The notes beneath the pieces are model-generated. The model had not been told where the DNA came from, made no database searches, and saw nothing but the letters and a program-made list of their open reading frames with translations. DNA of 64,000 bases. Origin: Curtobacterium poinsettiae. GTDB taxonomy: Bacteria > Actinomycetota > Actinomycetes > Actinomycetales > Microbacteriaceae. The translations under genes and the position numbers were made by a program. Of this stretch, positions 37,265-45,448 are shown piece after piece (position 1 is the first letter of the stretch; every line of letters starts with the position of its first letter). Location: the NCBI RefSeq assembly GCF_025677645.1, contig NZ_CP106879.1, positions 3,100,001 through 3,164,000 of the forward strand, written 5' to 3'.

Positions 37265-37459
37265 TCAGCCGACGTCCGCCACGCCACCGCGCAGCACGTC
37301 GGCGACGGCCGACTCGGGGACGCGGAAGGAGCGGCCGAAGCGGATCGCGGGGAGCTCACCGGCGTGCACCATCCGGTACACGGTCATCTTCGAGACGCGC
37401 ATCATCTCGGCGACCTCAGCGACGGTGAGGAAGCGCACGTCGTCGAAACTGCCGGTCAT
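37265..37459 (-). CDS. BldC-like helix-turn-helix regulator (excisionase/MerR fold)
   Basis: A 64-residue DNA-binding protein, almost only a winged helix: FLTVAEVAEMMRVSKMTVYRMVHAGELPAIRFGRSFRVPESAVADVL. This is the excisionase-family fold of Streptomyces BldC, a developmental regulator that binds DNA cooperatively on direct repeats. ATG at 37459 is used; GAAGGCGGACC precedes it and the upstream in-frame part to 37525 looks non-native. Its place next to bS22 is the usual actinobacterial location for bldC. Its targets in a non-sporulating organism are unknown. Confidence 0.9.
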   Translation of the reverse strand: MTGSFDDVRFLTVAEVAEMMRVSKMTVYRMVHAGELPAIRFGRSFRVPESAVADVLRGGVADVG

Positions 37460-37615
37460 GGTCCGCCTTCGGGCTCGCACGCACGCTGCGCACGGGAGTG
37501 GTGTGACCTGTGTGGTCAGTGGCAACTGTAGAGGCGTGTGCGACCCGGTGTCCAGGACCGGTCCGAGCAGCGCGCACCGGTCCCGCCCGGTGCTCGGAAG
37601 CCCGTGCGGCAGGGC

Positions 37616-38131
37616 TCAGTCCTCGTCGCCCCGGCGGGTGAAGCGCTTGCGGCTGCGGTCGACGACACGCTCCCAGCCCTGCTGGGCCCCGGAGATCGCC
37701 GCGGTGGCCCGGTACGACGCCTCGGCCATCACACGGCCGAGTTCGGTGCCCACCTCGACGGTCGCCTTGCCGGCCGCGCCGTTCCGGCGGATCGACACGG
37801 GCTGACCGTCCGGCGTCCACGCGGTGGTGGCCGGGGTGCCGTCGGCGTCGACCGCGCCCGTGAACGGCAGGACCCAGTCCTCCAGGCGTACGAGCGGCTC
37901 GGGGTCGAGCCGGTAGTAGCGGTGCTGCCCTTCTTCGCGACTGGTGACGAGACCGATGTCACGCAGGACACGCAGGTGCTTCGACACCGTGGGCTGGCTC
38001 ACCCCGAGGCGTTCGACGAGCTGGCCGACGCTGAGCTCCCCGCCGGTGACGTCCGAACCGTAGGCGGACAACAGCGTGCCGAGCAGCTCGCGCCGGGTCG
38101 GGTCCGCCACGACGGAGAAGATGTCGGCCAT
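37616..38131 (-). CDS. ArsR-family transcriptional regulator
   Basis: A 171-residue protein with an N-terminal ArsR-type winged helix (residues 1-80: IFSVVADPTRRELLGTLL, then LSVGQLVERLGVSQPTVSKHLRVL, wing EEGQHRYYRLD). The C-terminal 80 residues are a less conserved extension, so it belongs to the longer ArsR subgroup. No metal-binding Cys pair is visible. ATG at 38131 has TAGCCT ending 6 nt upstream, so leaderless. The divergent trkH starts 74 bp away, making potassium transport a possible but unproven target. Confidence 0.88.
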   Translation of the reverse strand: MADIFSVVADPTRRELLGTLLSAYGSDVTGGELSVGQLVERLGVSQPTVSKHLRVLRDIGLVTSREEGQHRYYRLDPEPLVRLEDWVLPFTGAVDADGTPATTAWTPDGQPVSIRRNGAAGKATVEVGTELGRVMAEASYRATAAISGAQQGWERVVDRSRKRFTRRGDED

Positions 38132-38205
38132 GGGGCAAGGCTAGCCGGGGCGCCACGGATGTACCATGACGAACCGTCCCGGCCCATGTCCTCGGAGGCA
38201 CACGC

Positions 38206-39639
38206 ATGCTCGACCGAACCGAGCCGATCCCGCACCACGTGAGTGTCGGCCGACGGCGAGCGAGCCGGATCGCGACGGTGCTGCGCTCGTCGCCGTCCCG
38301 ACTGGCGATCGTCGTGTTCATCGCGCTGATCTTCCTGTTCACGGTGCTCTTCATGACGCCGTGGGCCACCGCGGACCGCAGCAGCACCCACTTCGCGGAC
38401 GCCCTGTTCACCGCGGCGTCGGTGGTCTGCGTCACCGGGCTGTCCACGGTCGACATGGCGACGCACTGGTCGGTGTTCGGCAAGGTCCTGGTGGTCATCG
38501 GCACCCAGATCGGTGCCGTCGGTGTCCTGACCTTCGCGTCGATCCTCGGCCTCTTCGTCACCCGCAGGCTCGGCCTTCGCGCCAAGCTCATGGCGGCCGG
38601 CGACTCGAACCCGCTCCGCACCCACCACGGCGCCGTGCCCGAGGGACAGGCCGTCCGGCTCGGCGAGGTCGGCACCCTGCTCGCGACCGTGGCGGTGAGC
38701 ACGCTGTCGATCGAGATCGTCCTCGGCCTGCTGCTCCTGCCGTCGGTGCTCATCGCCGGCATCCCGTTCTGGACGGCGGTCGGCGACTCCTTCTACTACG
38801 CGGCGATGGCCTTCACGAACACCGGGTTCTCGCCGAACGCCGACGGCCTCGACCCGTTCGCCCACGACTACTGGTTCCTGACGCTGCTGATGATCGGTGT
38901 CGTGGCGGGCTCCATCGGGTTCCCGGTGATCCGTGCCCTGACGAAGCAGCTGCGCACCCCGCGGCGCTGGCCGATCCACGTCAAGCTCACCCTGGCGACG
39001 AGCGCGGTCCTGCTCTTCGGTGGCGCGGTCGTCTACACCGCACTCGAGGCGTCGAACCCGACGACCTTCGGCGAAGAAGGAGCCGGGCGCACGGCGTTCC
39101 AGGCGCTCTTCCTGTCGACGATGACCCGCTCCGGCGGCTTCTCGCTCGTCGACTTCGACCAGCTCAACGGCTCGAGTCTGCTCGTCACGGACATGCTCAT
39201 GTTCATCGGCGGCGGATCCGCGTCGACCGCCGGCGGCATCAAGGTGACGACCCTCGCGGTGCTGTTCCTGGCCGCGGTCGCCGAGGCGCGTGGACGCCAG
39301 AGCATGGAGGCCTTCGGCCGCCGGATCCCGAGCGACGTCCTGCGGGTCGCAGTGGCCATCGTGCTCTGGGGAGCGACGATCGTGGCCGTCGCGACCGTGG
39401 TGCTCCTGCAGATCACCGACGACTCGCTCGACCGTGTGCTGTTCGAGGTGATCTCGGCGTTCTCGACCAGTGGGTTGTCCTCCGGCGTGTCCGCGAACCT
39501 GCCGGAACCGGGCAAGTACGTGCTCGCCGCCACCATGTTCCTCGGCCGGGTCGGTACAGTGACCATCGCCGCTGCCCTGGCCGCCAGCCAGAGCCGGCAA
39601 CTGTTCCGCCGTCCCGAGGAGAGGCCGATCGTTGGCTGA
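38206..39639 (+). CDS. TrkH-type potassium uptake channel subunit
   Basis: Membrane subunit of a Trk/Ktr K+ uptake system. The 477-residue protein has the four membrane-pore-membrane repeats; selectivity-filter-like segments include TAASVVCVTGLSTVD near residue 70, MAFTNTGFSPNADG near 200, SGGFSLVDF near 308 and FSTSGLSSGVS near 425. The second repeat GGGSASTAGGIKVTT is also typical. ATG at 38206 follows CGGAGGCACACGC. The gating partner trkA overlaps its 3' end by eight bases. Confidence 0.93.
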   Translation: MLDRTEPIPHHVSVGRRRASRIATVLRSSPSRLAIVVFIALIFLFTVLFMTPWATADRSSTHFADALFTAASVVCVTGLSTVDMATHWSVFGKVLVVIGTQIGAVGVLTFASILGLFVTRRLGLRAKLMAAGDSNPLRTHHGAVPEGQAVRLGEVGTLLATVAVSTLSIEIVLGLLLLPSVLIAGIPFWTAVGDSFYYAAMAFTNTGFSPNADGLDPFAHDYWFLTLLMIGVVAGSIGFPVIRALTKQLRTPRRWPIHVKLTLATSAVLLFGGAVVYTALEASNPTTFGEEGAGRTAFQALFLSTMTRSGGFSLVDFDQLNGSSLLVTDMLMFIGGGSASTAGGIKVTTLAVLFLAAVAEARGRQSMEAFGRRIPSDVLRVAVAIVLWGATIVAVATVVLLQITDDSLDRVLFEVISAFSTSGLSSGVSANLPEPGKYVLAATMFLGRVGTVTIAAALAASQSRQLFRRPEERPIVG

Positions 39640-40327
39640 CCGCACCCGTTCGTCGCACCAGCACGGTGCCATCAGTCACGACGCTCCCGTCCTCGTCATC
39701 GGGCTCGGACGCTTCGGGGCCGCCACCGCCGGCCAGCTCGAACGTCAGGACCGCGAGGTGCTCGTCGTCGACACCGACGCCGGACTGGTGCAGAAGTGGT
39801 CCGACCGCGTCACCCACGCGGTGCAGGCCGACGCGACCGACATCGACGCGCTCCGGCAGATCGGCGCGCAGGACTTCGCCATCGCCGTCGTCGGCACGGG
39901 CAGCGACCTCGAGTCGAGCGTCCTGATCACGGCGAACCTGGTCGACCTCGGCGTCCCCCAGATCTGGGCGAAGGCGATCAGCCGCTCGCACGGCACGATC
40001 CTGTCCCGCATCGGGGCGAACCACGTCGTCTACCCCGAGCGCGAGGCCGGCGAGCGAACGGCACACCTGGTCTCCGGCCGGATGCTCGACTTCATCGAGT
40101 TCGACGACGACTTCGCCGTGGTCAAGATGTTCCCGCCGCGCGCAGTCCGCGGCAAGGACCTCGCCACCACCGTGATCCGCACCCGCTTCGGCCTGACCGT
40201 GCTCGGCATCAAGCCGCCCGGCAGCCCGTTCGTACCGGCGACGCCGGACAGCGTCATCGGTGAGGACGACGTCATCATCGTCTCGGGTTCCGAGATCGAC
40301 CTGGAGCGCTTCGCCGCCTACGAGTAG
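39632..40327 (+). CDS. TrkA-type RCK-domain potassium channel regulator
   Basis: Cytoplasmic gating ring subunit for the adjacent TrkH. The 231-residue protein has an N-terminal RCK domain with the nucleotide-binding Rossmann motif VLVIGLGRFGAATAGQLE near residue 20 and an acidic strand end VDTDAG, then an RCK_C domain (about 150-231, VRGKDLATTVIRTRFGLTVLG). TTG at 39632 is the start, with GAGGAGAGGCC upstream inside trkH. The eight-base overlap with trkH indicates coupled synthesis. A perfect hairpin terminator follows. Confidence 0.92.
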   Translation: MADRTRSSHQHGAISHDAPVLVIGLGRFGAATAGQLERQDREVLVVDTDAGLVQKWSDRVTHAVQADATDIDALRQIGAQDFAIAVVGTGSDLESSVLITANLVDLGVPQIWAKAISRSHGTILSRIGANHVVYPEREAGERTAHLVSGRMLDFIEFDDDFAVVKMFPPRAVRGKDLATTVIRTRFGLTVLGIKPPGSPFVPATPDSVIGEDDVIIVSGSEIDLERFAAYE

Positions 40328-40356
40328 CGAGCGCGGCCCGGGTCGCGACCAGGGCC

Positions 40357-40398
40357 GGACGGGAGGCCCGTGGCGGCGTCGCCACGGGCCTCCCGTCC
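40357..40398. terminator. Perfect 19-bp hairpin, GGGAGGCCCGTGGCG family
   Basis: GGACGGGAGGCCCGTGGCG and its exact complement surround a GCGT loop. It lies between convergent trkA and proC. The core recurs at 43414-43453 and 53239-53266. Confidence 0.88.
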
Positions 40399-40412
40399 GC
40401 CTCGTGGTGCGT

Positions 40413-41243
40413 CTACGACGCGGCGATCTCCTCGGCCCGCGCGATCGCGGCACGCGACGCGCGCAGCAGCGTGTCCGCCAGGTCGGCGTCCTGCAGCACC
40501 GCGACGGCCCGCTCCGTCGTGCCCTTCGGGCTCGTCACCGCACGGCGCAGGTCGGCGGGCTCCCGGCCGGACCGCGCGAGCAGCTCGACCGCGCCGCGGA
40601 CGGTGCCCTGCACCATCGTCGCCGCCTGCTCGTGGGTGAACCCGAGCTCCTCGGCGGCACGTTGCCACTGCTCGACCAGCAGGAAGACGTAGGCGGGACC
40701 GGAACCGGACACGGCGGACAACGCGTCGAGCTGCGACTCCGGCACCTCGATGACCTCCCCCGAGGCGGTGAACACCGACGACGCCAGCGCGACGGCCGCG
40801 GCGTCGGCCGAGGTGCCCGCGCTGATGCCGGTGACGCCGCGGCCGACGCCGATCGGGGTGTTCGGCAGGGCACGGACGACCCGGACACCGCCGGGCACCC
40901 GAGCCTCCATGCTCGCGGTGGTGGTGCCGACGGCGACGCTGACCAGGACGGCGCCGGGTTCCAGGTCGTCTGCGACCTCGTCGAGCAGGTCCGCGATCAT
41001 GTACGGCTTCACGCCGACCACGACGAGGGCGGCACCGCGGACGGCCGCCCGGTTGGCGTCGGGGTCGGTGTCGCTCGCGGTGGCGTCGAGGCCGCGCTGC
41101 CGGTGGGCAGCAGCGGACGCCTCCGACTTCGTGGTGAGGGTCACGGTGGCCGGGTCGAGTCCCGCTGCGAGCAGGCCGTCGAGGACCGCGCCGGACATGG
41201 AGCCGACGCCGAGCAGGGCGGTGCGGGGCAGGTCGATCGTCAT
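40413..41243 (-). CDS. proC: Pyrroline-5-carboxylate reductase
   Basis: Reduces P5C to proline with NAD(P)H. The 276-residue protein has the N-terminal Rossmann motif LLGVGSMSGAVLDGLLAAG, the VKPYMIADLLDEV block, and the C-terminal signature VSGSGPAYVFLLVEQW with VTSPKGTTERAV, covering the conserved P5CR pattern. ATG at 41243 has TAGGGT ending 7 nt upstream, so transcription is probably leaderless, although GGGAGC in the spacer could help. Monocistronic, with a shared hairpin at its 3' end. Confidence 0.95.
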   Translation of the reverse strand: MTIDLPRTALLGVGSMSGAVLDGLLAAGLDPATVTLTTKSEASAAAHRQRGLDATASDTDPDANRAAVRGAALVVVGVKPYMIADLLDEVADDLEPGAVLVSVAVGTTTASMEARVPGGVRVVRALPNTPIGVGRGVTGISAGTSADAAAVALASSVFTASGEVIEVPESQLDALSAVSGSGPAYVFLLVEQWQRAAEELGFTHEQAATMVQGTVRGAVELLARSGREPADLRRAVTSPKGTTERAVAVLQDADLADTLLRASRAAIARAEEIAAS

Positions 41244-41307
41244 GCTCCCGACCCTACCGACGCCACCCGCCTAGGATCGTGTCGCAGACCACGAGAAGGG
41301 GACAGCT

Positions 41308-42264
41308 GTGAGCGCTTCCGGAGGCACGAAGGCGATCTTCGCCGCACTCGGTGCCAACATCGGCATCGCGATCGTGAAGTTCATCGCGGCGGCGATCAGC
41401 GGATCGGCGTCGATGCTGGCCGAGGGCGTGCACTCCCTGGCCGACTCCGCGAACCAGCTCCTGCTGCTGCTCGGTGGCCGCAAGGCACGGCGAGCTGCGG
41501 ACCAGGAACACCCCTTCGGCTACGGGCGTGAACGGTACGTCTACGCGTTCGTCGTCTCGATCATCCTGTTCTCGGTCGGTGGCGTCTTCTCGCTCTACGA
41601 GGGCATCGAGAAGCTCGCCCACCCGCACCCGCTCGAGAACTGGTGGCTCCCCCTCGTGGTGCTCGTCATCGCCATCGGGCTCGAGGGCTTCTCGCTCCGC
41701 ACCGCCCTGAAGGAAGCCCGGCCGCAGAAGGGCTCGCTCAGCTGGGTGCAGTTCGTCCGCCGCGCGAAGGCCCCGGAACTGCCCGTCGTGATGCTCGAGG
41801 ACACCGCCGCCCTGCTCGGCCTGGTCTTCGCCCTGTTCGGCGTCGGCCTGACGGCGATCACCGGCAACGGGGTGTTCGACGCGATCGGCACCATGCTCAT
41901 CGCGGCGCTGCTCATCGCGGTCGCGGTGGTGCTCGGCATCGAGACGAAGAGCCTGCTCGTCGGTGAGGGCGCCAGCGCCGCCGACGTCGAGCGCATCAAG
42001 CAGGCGGTGCTCGACGGACCCGAGGTCGACGCGATCATCCACCTGAAGACCCTGTACCTCGGGCCGGACGAGCTGATGGTCGGCGTGAAGGTCGCCGTGG
42101 ACGGGGACCGCCGGCTCGGTGACGTTGCCGCCGGCATCGACACCGTGGAGCAGCGGGTCCGGGGTGCCGTGCCGATCGCCCGGGTGATCTACGTCGAACC
42201 GGACGTCCTGCGCACCGGGCCGCAGCCGCCGACCGAGGCGATCGTCATCCTCGCCGCGGACTGA
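41308..42264 (+). CDS. Cation diffusion facilitator (CDF) metal exporter
   Basis: Proton-coupled efflux of divalent metals, most often Zn2+ or Fe2+. The 318-residue protein has six transmembrane helices; metal-site residues appear as HSLAD in TM2 (EGVHSLADSANQ near residue 41) and ED in TM5 (VMLEDTAALLGL near 165). The cytoplasmic C-terminal domain follows (GASAADVERIKQAV onward). GTG at 41308 has GAGAAGGGGACAGCT upstream. It ends 19 bp before converging tadA ends in overlap (tadA stop at 42245), so the two 3' ends overlap by 20 bp. Confidence 0.9.
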   Translation: MSASGGTKAIFAALGANIGIAIVKFIAAAISGSASMLAEGVHSLADSANQLLLLLGGRKARRAADQEHPFGYGRERYVYAFVVSIILFSVGGVFSLYEGIEKLAHPHPLENWWLPLVVLVIAIGLEGFSLRTALKEARPQKGSLSWVQFVRRAKAPELPVVMLEDTAALLGLVFALFGVGLTAITGNGVFDAIGTMLIAALLIAVAVVLGIETKSLLVGEGASAADVERIKQAVLDGPEVDAIIHLKTLYLGPDELMVGVKVAVDGDRRLGDVAAGIDTVEQRVRGAVPIARVIYVEPDVLRTGPQPPTEAIVILAAD

Positions 42265-42715
42265 AGAAGTCGTCGAGCAGCTCGGCGCACGCCGCCTCGA
42301 GCACGCCTCCGATGACCTCGGAGCGGTGCGGCAGCCGGCGGTCCCTGGCGATGTCGTAGACGCTGCCGCTGGCACCCGCCTTCGGGTCCCACGCGCCGAA
42401 CACGACCCGGGGCACCCGTGCGGCCATGACGGCACCGGCGCACATCGGGCAGGGCTCGAGCGTCACGACGAGCGTGTGCTCCTCGAGGTGCCAGTCCCCC
42501 GTCACCGCCGCCGCAGCACGCAGCGCGATGACCTCGGCGTGGGCCGTCGGGTCCTGTCGCGCCTCGCGCTCGTTCCGGCCGGTGGCGACCACGGCGCCGT
42601 CCCGGTCGAGCACCACGGCGCCGACGGGGACGTCGTCGGTCTCCAGGCACCGTCGGGCCTCGTCGAGCGCACGCTCCATCGCCGGGACGAACGGGCGGGC
42701 TGCGGGCTCCTCCAC
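42245..42715 (-). CDS. tadA: tRNA adenosine(34) deaminase TadA
   Basis: Deaminates A34 to inosine in tRNA-Arg(ACG), an essential wobble modification. The 156-residue protein has the zinc motif HAEV with catalytic glutamate near residue 55 and the PCPMCAGA cysteines near 86, as expected for the cytidine/deoxycytidylate deaminase fold. GTG at 42715 was chosen because AGGAGG lies just upstream; the longer frame runs through upp promoter sequence. upp is divergent 40 bp away. Its 3' end overlaps the convergent CDF gene by 20 bp. Confidence 0.93.
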   Translation of the reverse strand: MEEPAARPFVPAMERALDEARRCLETDDVPVGAVVLDRDGAVVATGRNEREARQDPTAHAEVIALRAAAAVTGDWHLEEHTLVVTLEPCPMCAGAVMAARVPRVVFGAWDPKAGASGSVYDIARDRRLPHRSEVIGGVLEAACAELLDDFFSPRRG

Positions 42716-42755
42716 GGGACCTCCTGACGGTCGGCGGCACGCTAGGCTCGACCCT

Positions 42756-43391
42756 ATGCGAGTCCACGTCGCCGACCACCCGCTCATCACCCACAAGCTC
42801 TCGGTGCTCCGCGACCGTACGACGCCCTCCCCCACGTTCCGCGCCCTGACCGAGGAGCTCGTCACGCTCCTCGCGTACGAGGCCACGCGGGGCGTCCGGG
42901 TCACGGCGACGCCGATCGACACGCCGGTGGCGCACACCATGGGCGTCGCGATCGCCAAGCCGCGGCCGCTCGTCGTCCCGATCCTCCGCGCCGGGCTCGG
43001 CATGCTCGAGGGCATGGTCAAGCTCGTCCCGACGGCCGAGGTCGGCTTCCTCGGCATGGCCCGCAACGAGGAGACGCTCGAGCCGCAGACCTACGCCGAG
43101 CGCCTGCCCGACGACCTGTCCGGTCGGCAGTGCTTCGTGCTCGACCCGATGCTCGCCACCGGTGGCACCCTCGCCGCCGCGATCGACTTCCTGTTCGCCC
43201 GCGGTGCGCAGGAGGTCACGTGCGTGTGCATCCTCGGTGCTCCCGAGGGGCTCGCCATGGTCGAGCAGGCCGTCGGCGACCGCAACGTCTCGATCGTCCT
43301 CGGTGCGCTCGACGAGAAGCTCGACGAGAACGGGTACATCGTGCCGGGCCTCGGCGACGCCGGCGACCGGCTCTACGGCCTGGCCGAGTAG
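42756..43391 (+). CDS. upp: Uracil phosphoribosyltransferase
   Basis: Salvages uracil to UMP using PRPP. The 211-residue protein shows the family opening [22 protein letters not shown], the [12 protein letters not shown] block near residue 79 and the PRPP-binding motif [15 protein letters not shown] near 129-143. ATG at 42756 has TAGGCT ending 7 nt upstream and no Shine-Dalgarno, so leaderless. It is divergent from tadA and followed by a perfect hairpin of the GGGAGGCCCGTGGCG family. Confidence 0.96.
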   Translation: MRVHVADHPLITHKLSVLRDRTTPSPTFRALTEELVTLLAYEATRGVRVTATPIDTPVAHTMGVAIAKPRPLVVPILRAGLGMLEGMVKLVPTAEVGFLGMARNEETLEPQTYAERLPDDLSGRQCFVLDPMLATGGTLAAAIDFLFARGAQEVTCVCILGAPEGLAMVEQAVGDRNVSIVLGALDEKLDENGYIVPGLGDAGDRLYGLAE

Positions 43392-43413
43392 GCAGTCGAC
43401 GCCACCGACGATC

Positions 43414-43453
43414 GACGGGAGGCCCGTGGCGACACCGCCACGGGCCTCCCGTC
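43414..43453. terminator. Perfect 18-bp hairpin, GGGAGGCCCGTGGCG family
   Basis: GACGGGAGGCCCGTGGCG and its exact complement surround an ACAC loop, 22 bp after the upp stop. It is nearly identical to the hairpin at 40357-40398. Confidence 0.88.
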
Positions 43454-43510
43454 GTCCGTCAGCCCGGTCCACCGCCGCCGGTGCGCGGAGGGCACCGTCC
43501 GCGCGGACGG

Positions 43511-43540
43511 TTGACACCGCGTTGGTATACCGCTGATACT
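43511..43540 (+). promoter_or_regulatory. Promoter of the leaderless Cys-ending sORF
   Basis: A perfect -35 TTGACA (43511-43516), an 18-bp spacer and a -10 GATACT (43535-43540). The -10 ends 6 nt before ATG at 43547, so the predicted start site coincides with the A of the ATG. Confidence 0.7.
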
Positions 43541-43546
43541 CGTCAC

Positions 43547-43666
43547 ATGACTGCAACCGTGTCCACCCGCGTCCTCTCCGAGGCGTGCTCCTCCGCAGGG
43601 GCAGTGGGGACCGTCGGCGTGATGATGCCGACCATGCCGGTCATGCGTTGTCGAATGTGTGCCTGA
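43547..43666 (+). CDS. Leaderless small ORF, 39 residues, ending MRCRMCA (candidate leader peptide)
   Basis: The peptide is MTATVSTRVLSEACSSAGAV at the start and ends VMMPTMPVMRCRMCA. It has three Cys, two of them in the last five codons, and several Met near the end. There is no Shine-Dalgarno; the promoter places transcription start on the ATG. Leaderless sORFs with C-terminal Cys codons act as Cys-responsive attenuators in mycobacteria, so a similar sensor role is a reasonable hypothesis. A winged-helix gene starts 243 bp downstream. The rest of 43667-43909 contains GC-rich potential stems but no other ORF I can support. Confidence 0.55.
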   Translation: MTATVSTRVLSEACSSAGAVGTVGVMMPTMPVMRCRMCA

Positions 43667-43909
43667 TCGGCACCCGTTCCAGCCGGATCCCCCGCGACAC
43701 CACCCCCGTCGCGAGCGCGTGATCCCCGGGTGACGGACACCGTCGGCGACGCGCACCACGTCACGAGGTCTGTCTCCCGTTCCCCCGGGTCGGCCCCGGT
43801 CCGCAGCAGGACCGCAGGGCACATCGGCGTACCGCCGTCCCCGGGATGACGCATTCGACACCGGCCGCCGCGCCACCCGCGCACCGGCCACACCGCCCGG
43901 AGAACCACC

Positions 43910-44677
43910 ATGTCGCTCACCATCGCCCAGCCCCGCACCGCGCTCCGCTCCGCACCGGCCCCGACCGACCTCGGCACCGTCACCCCGATCCGTCCGCGCC
44001 CGGCCTCGCCGGCGGCGACCGGACCGGGCACCGTTCCGACGAGCCCCGTGGTCGCGCCGCAGCGGAACCGCGCACTCCCCGAGGGCACCGAGGCCCGCGG
44101 CTTCGCCCTGTACGTCGGCATCGACGAAGCGAAGGCCGCCGCCGCCGGCACGACCCTGGCCGCGGTGGTCGAGCAGCTCAAGGCCCTCACCGCGCAGCTC
44201 GTCCCGTCGTCCGAGACGTACGCGGCCGTCGCCGTCGCCGCCGAGCACTCCGGTGGCCGGGACGTCGACGTCGTCCGCCTCGCCCTGCAGGACCGCTCCG
44301 CGGTGGCCGCCCGCAAGCAGGCCGAGAAGCCCGAGCCCGAGGAGACCGGTGTCGTCATCGACATCTCGCGGAAGCGCGTGACCCTCGACGGCGAAGCGGC
44401 ACCCCTGACCTACAAGGAGTTCGAGCTCCTGCAGTTCCTGGTCCTCCGCGAGGGCCAGACCGTCGACCGTTCCGCGATCATCGAGGGCCTCTGGTCGGAC
44501 GGCGAGGACGAGACCCCGAACGAGCGCACCATCGACGTGCACGTGCGTCGGCTCCGCTCCAAGCTCGGCGCGTTCGAGGAGATCGTCCGCACGGTGCGCG
44601 GCGTCGGCTACCGCTTCGACCGGCACGCGGACGTCGCCGTGCGGTACGCGTCCACCCCGTCGCCCGACCTCTTCTGA
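43910..44677 (+). CDS. Orphan winged-helix (OmpR-type DNA-binding) protein without receiver domain
   Basis: A 255-residue protein whose last 100 residues form an OmpR/PhoB winged helix: APLTYKEFELLQFLV, then RTIDVHVRRLRSKLG and RTVRGVGYRFD. The N-terminal 150 residues lack a receiver domain; about 60 Pro/Thr-rich residues are followed by a small domain (GFALYVGIDEAKAAAAG to VVRLALQDRS) that I do not recognise. ATG at 43910 follows GGAGAACCACC. It may bind DNA without phosphorylation. The upstream leaderless sORF could regulate it. No histidine kinase is adjacent. Confidence 0.85.
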   Translation: MSLTIAQPRTALRSAPAPTDLGTVTPIRPRPASPAATGPGTVPTSPVVAPQRNRALPEGTEARGFALYVGIDEAKAAAAGTTLAAVVEQLKALTAQLVPSSETYAAVAVAAEHSGGRDVDVVRLALQDRSAVAARKQAEKPEPEETGVVIDISRKRVTLDGEAAPLTYKEFELLQFLVLREGQTVDRSAIIEGLWSDGEDETPNERTIDVHVRRLRSKLGAFEEIVRTVRGVGYRFDRHADVAVRYASTPSPDLF

Positions 44678-44750
44678 GTTCGATCGGCTGCTCTTGGTGA
44701 ACTCGCAGCGAACCGGCCCCGGACAGGCTGGCGCGCCGTTACCGCTTCGT

Positions 44751-44862
44751 TATACAGTCGATGGTGCAGACGGTGTTTGCTGTGGCACCGCCTGTGGAAT
44801 GTGATTGCAGGAAACTCTTGGTGCAAGGGAGAGGGCCGGTCGCCGACAGGCGGCCGGCCCTC
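44751..44862 (+). ncRNA. Candidate small RNA with strong terminator
   Basis: The 258-bp gap between the winged-helix gene and marR holds a TATACA -10-like box at 44751-44756, a locally less GC-rich stretch with small stems (CCTG/CAGG, CTTG/CAAG), and a 14-bp hairpin ending at 44862. Transcription from the box would give an RNA of about 100 nt. No good -35 is visible. A 65-codon ORF from 44761 runs through the hairpin and is not convincing. No known RNA family was recognised. Confidence 0.3.
44831..44862 (+). terminator. 14-bp GC-rich hairpin
   Basis: GAGGGCCGGTCGCC and GGCGGCCGGCCCTC pair fully with one G-U, around a GACA loop. It could end the upstream winged-helix transcript or a small RNA. 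No T-tract follows. Confidence 0.7.
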
Positions 44863-44935
44863 GTGCATGTCGCCCGGCTCCTGTCGGACCCCGTCGGTAG
44901 TGTGGTCAGACCGTACGACCGGAGGGAACGCGAAC

Positions 44936-45448
44936 GTGAGCGAGACACGCCGCAGTGAGAAGGCGACTGCCGTCGCCGCCTGGGAAGCGCTCTTCCGCGC
45001 CCAGGTCGCCGTGATGCGGAGTCTCAACGCGGACTTCCCCGGTGACGAGATCTCGTTCAACGAGTACGACGTCTGCTTCAACCTGTCGACCCAGCCCGGA
45101 CGCCGCTGCCGGATGCGCGACCTCACCGGGCACCTGCTCCTCACCCAGCCGAGCGTCAGCCGCCTGGTCGACCGGCTCCTCGCCCGCGGCATCGTCGAGA
45201 AGCAGCCGGACCCCACCGACGCCCGCGGTGTGATCGTGGCGCTGACCCCGCACGGCTTCGACGTCTACCGCCAGGTTGCCGTGCAGCACGCGGCGAGCAT
45301 CGCGCAGCAGGTCGGTGCCGGGCTGTCCGACCCCGAACTGCGCACCCTCACCGAACTCTGCACGAAACTCCGGCTGGCGGTCGGCACGGCACCGGGCCGA
45401 CGGTCGACGGCTCGCTCGGTGGTCGCTCCGGATGCGGCGACGGTGTGA
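44936..45448 (+). CDS. MarR-family transcriptional regulator
   Basis: A 170-residue MarR protein. The winged helix covers about residues 45-110: [30 protein letters not shown] with wing DPTDARGVIVALTPHG; flanking helices form the dimer interface and one Cys lies at CFNLS near residue 45. GTG at 44936 follows GGAGGGAACGCGAAC. Its stop overlaps the photolyase GTG by four bases (GTGA), so it probably regulates, and is co-translated with, the photolyase operon. The ligand is unknown. Confidence 0.9.
   Translation: MSETRRSEKATAVAAWEALFRAQVAVMRSLNADFPGDEISFNEYDVCFNLSTQPGRRCRMRDLTGHLLLTQPSVSRLVDRLLARGIVEKQPDPTDARGVIVALTPHGFDVYRQVAVQHAASIAQQVGAGLSDPELRTLTELCTKLRLAVGTAPGRRSTARSVVAPDAATV

Noticed and set aside
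44761..44958. 65-codon plus-strand ORF starting just after a TATACA box
   Set aside because: The box is only 4 nt from the ATG, the frame runs through a strong hairpin and into marR, and the peptide becomes Arg/Glu repeats. A small RNA is the better reading, and even that is weak.
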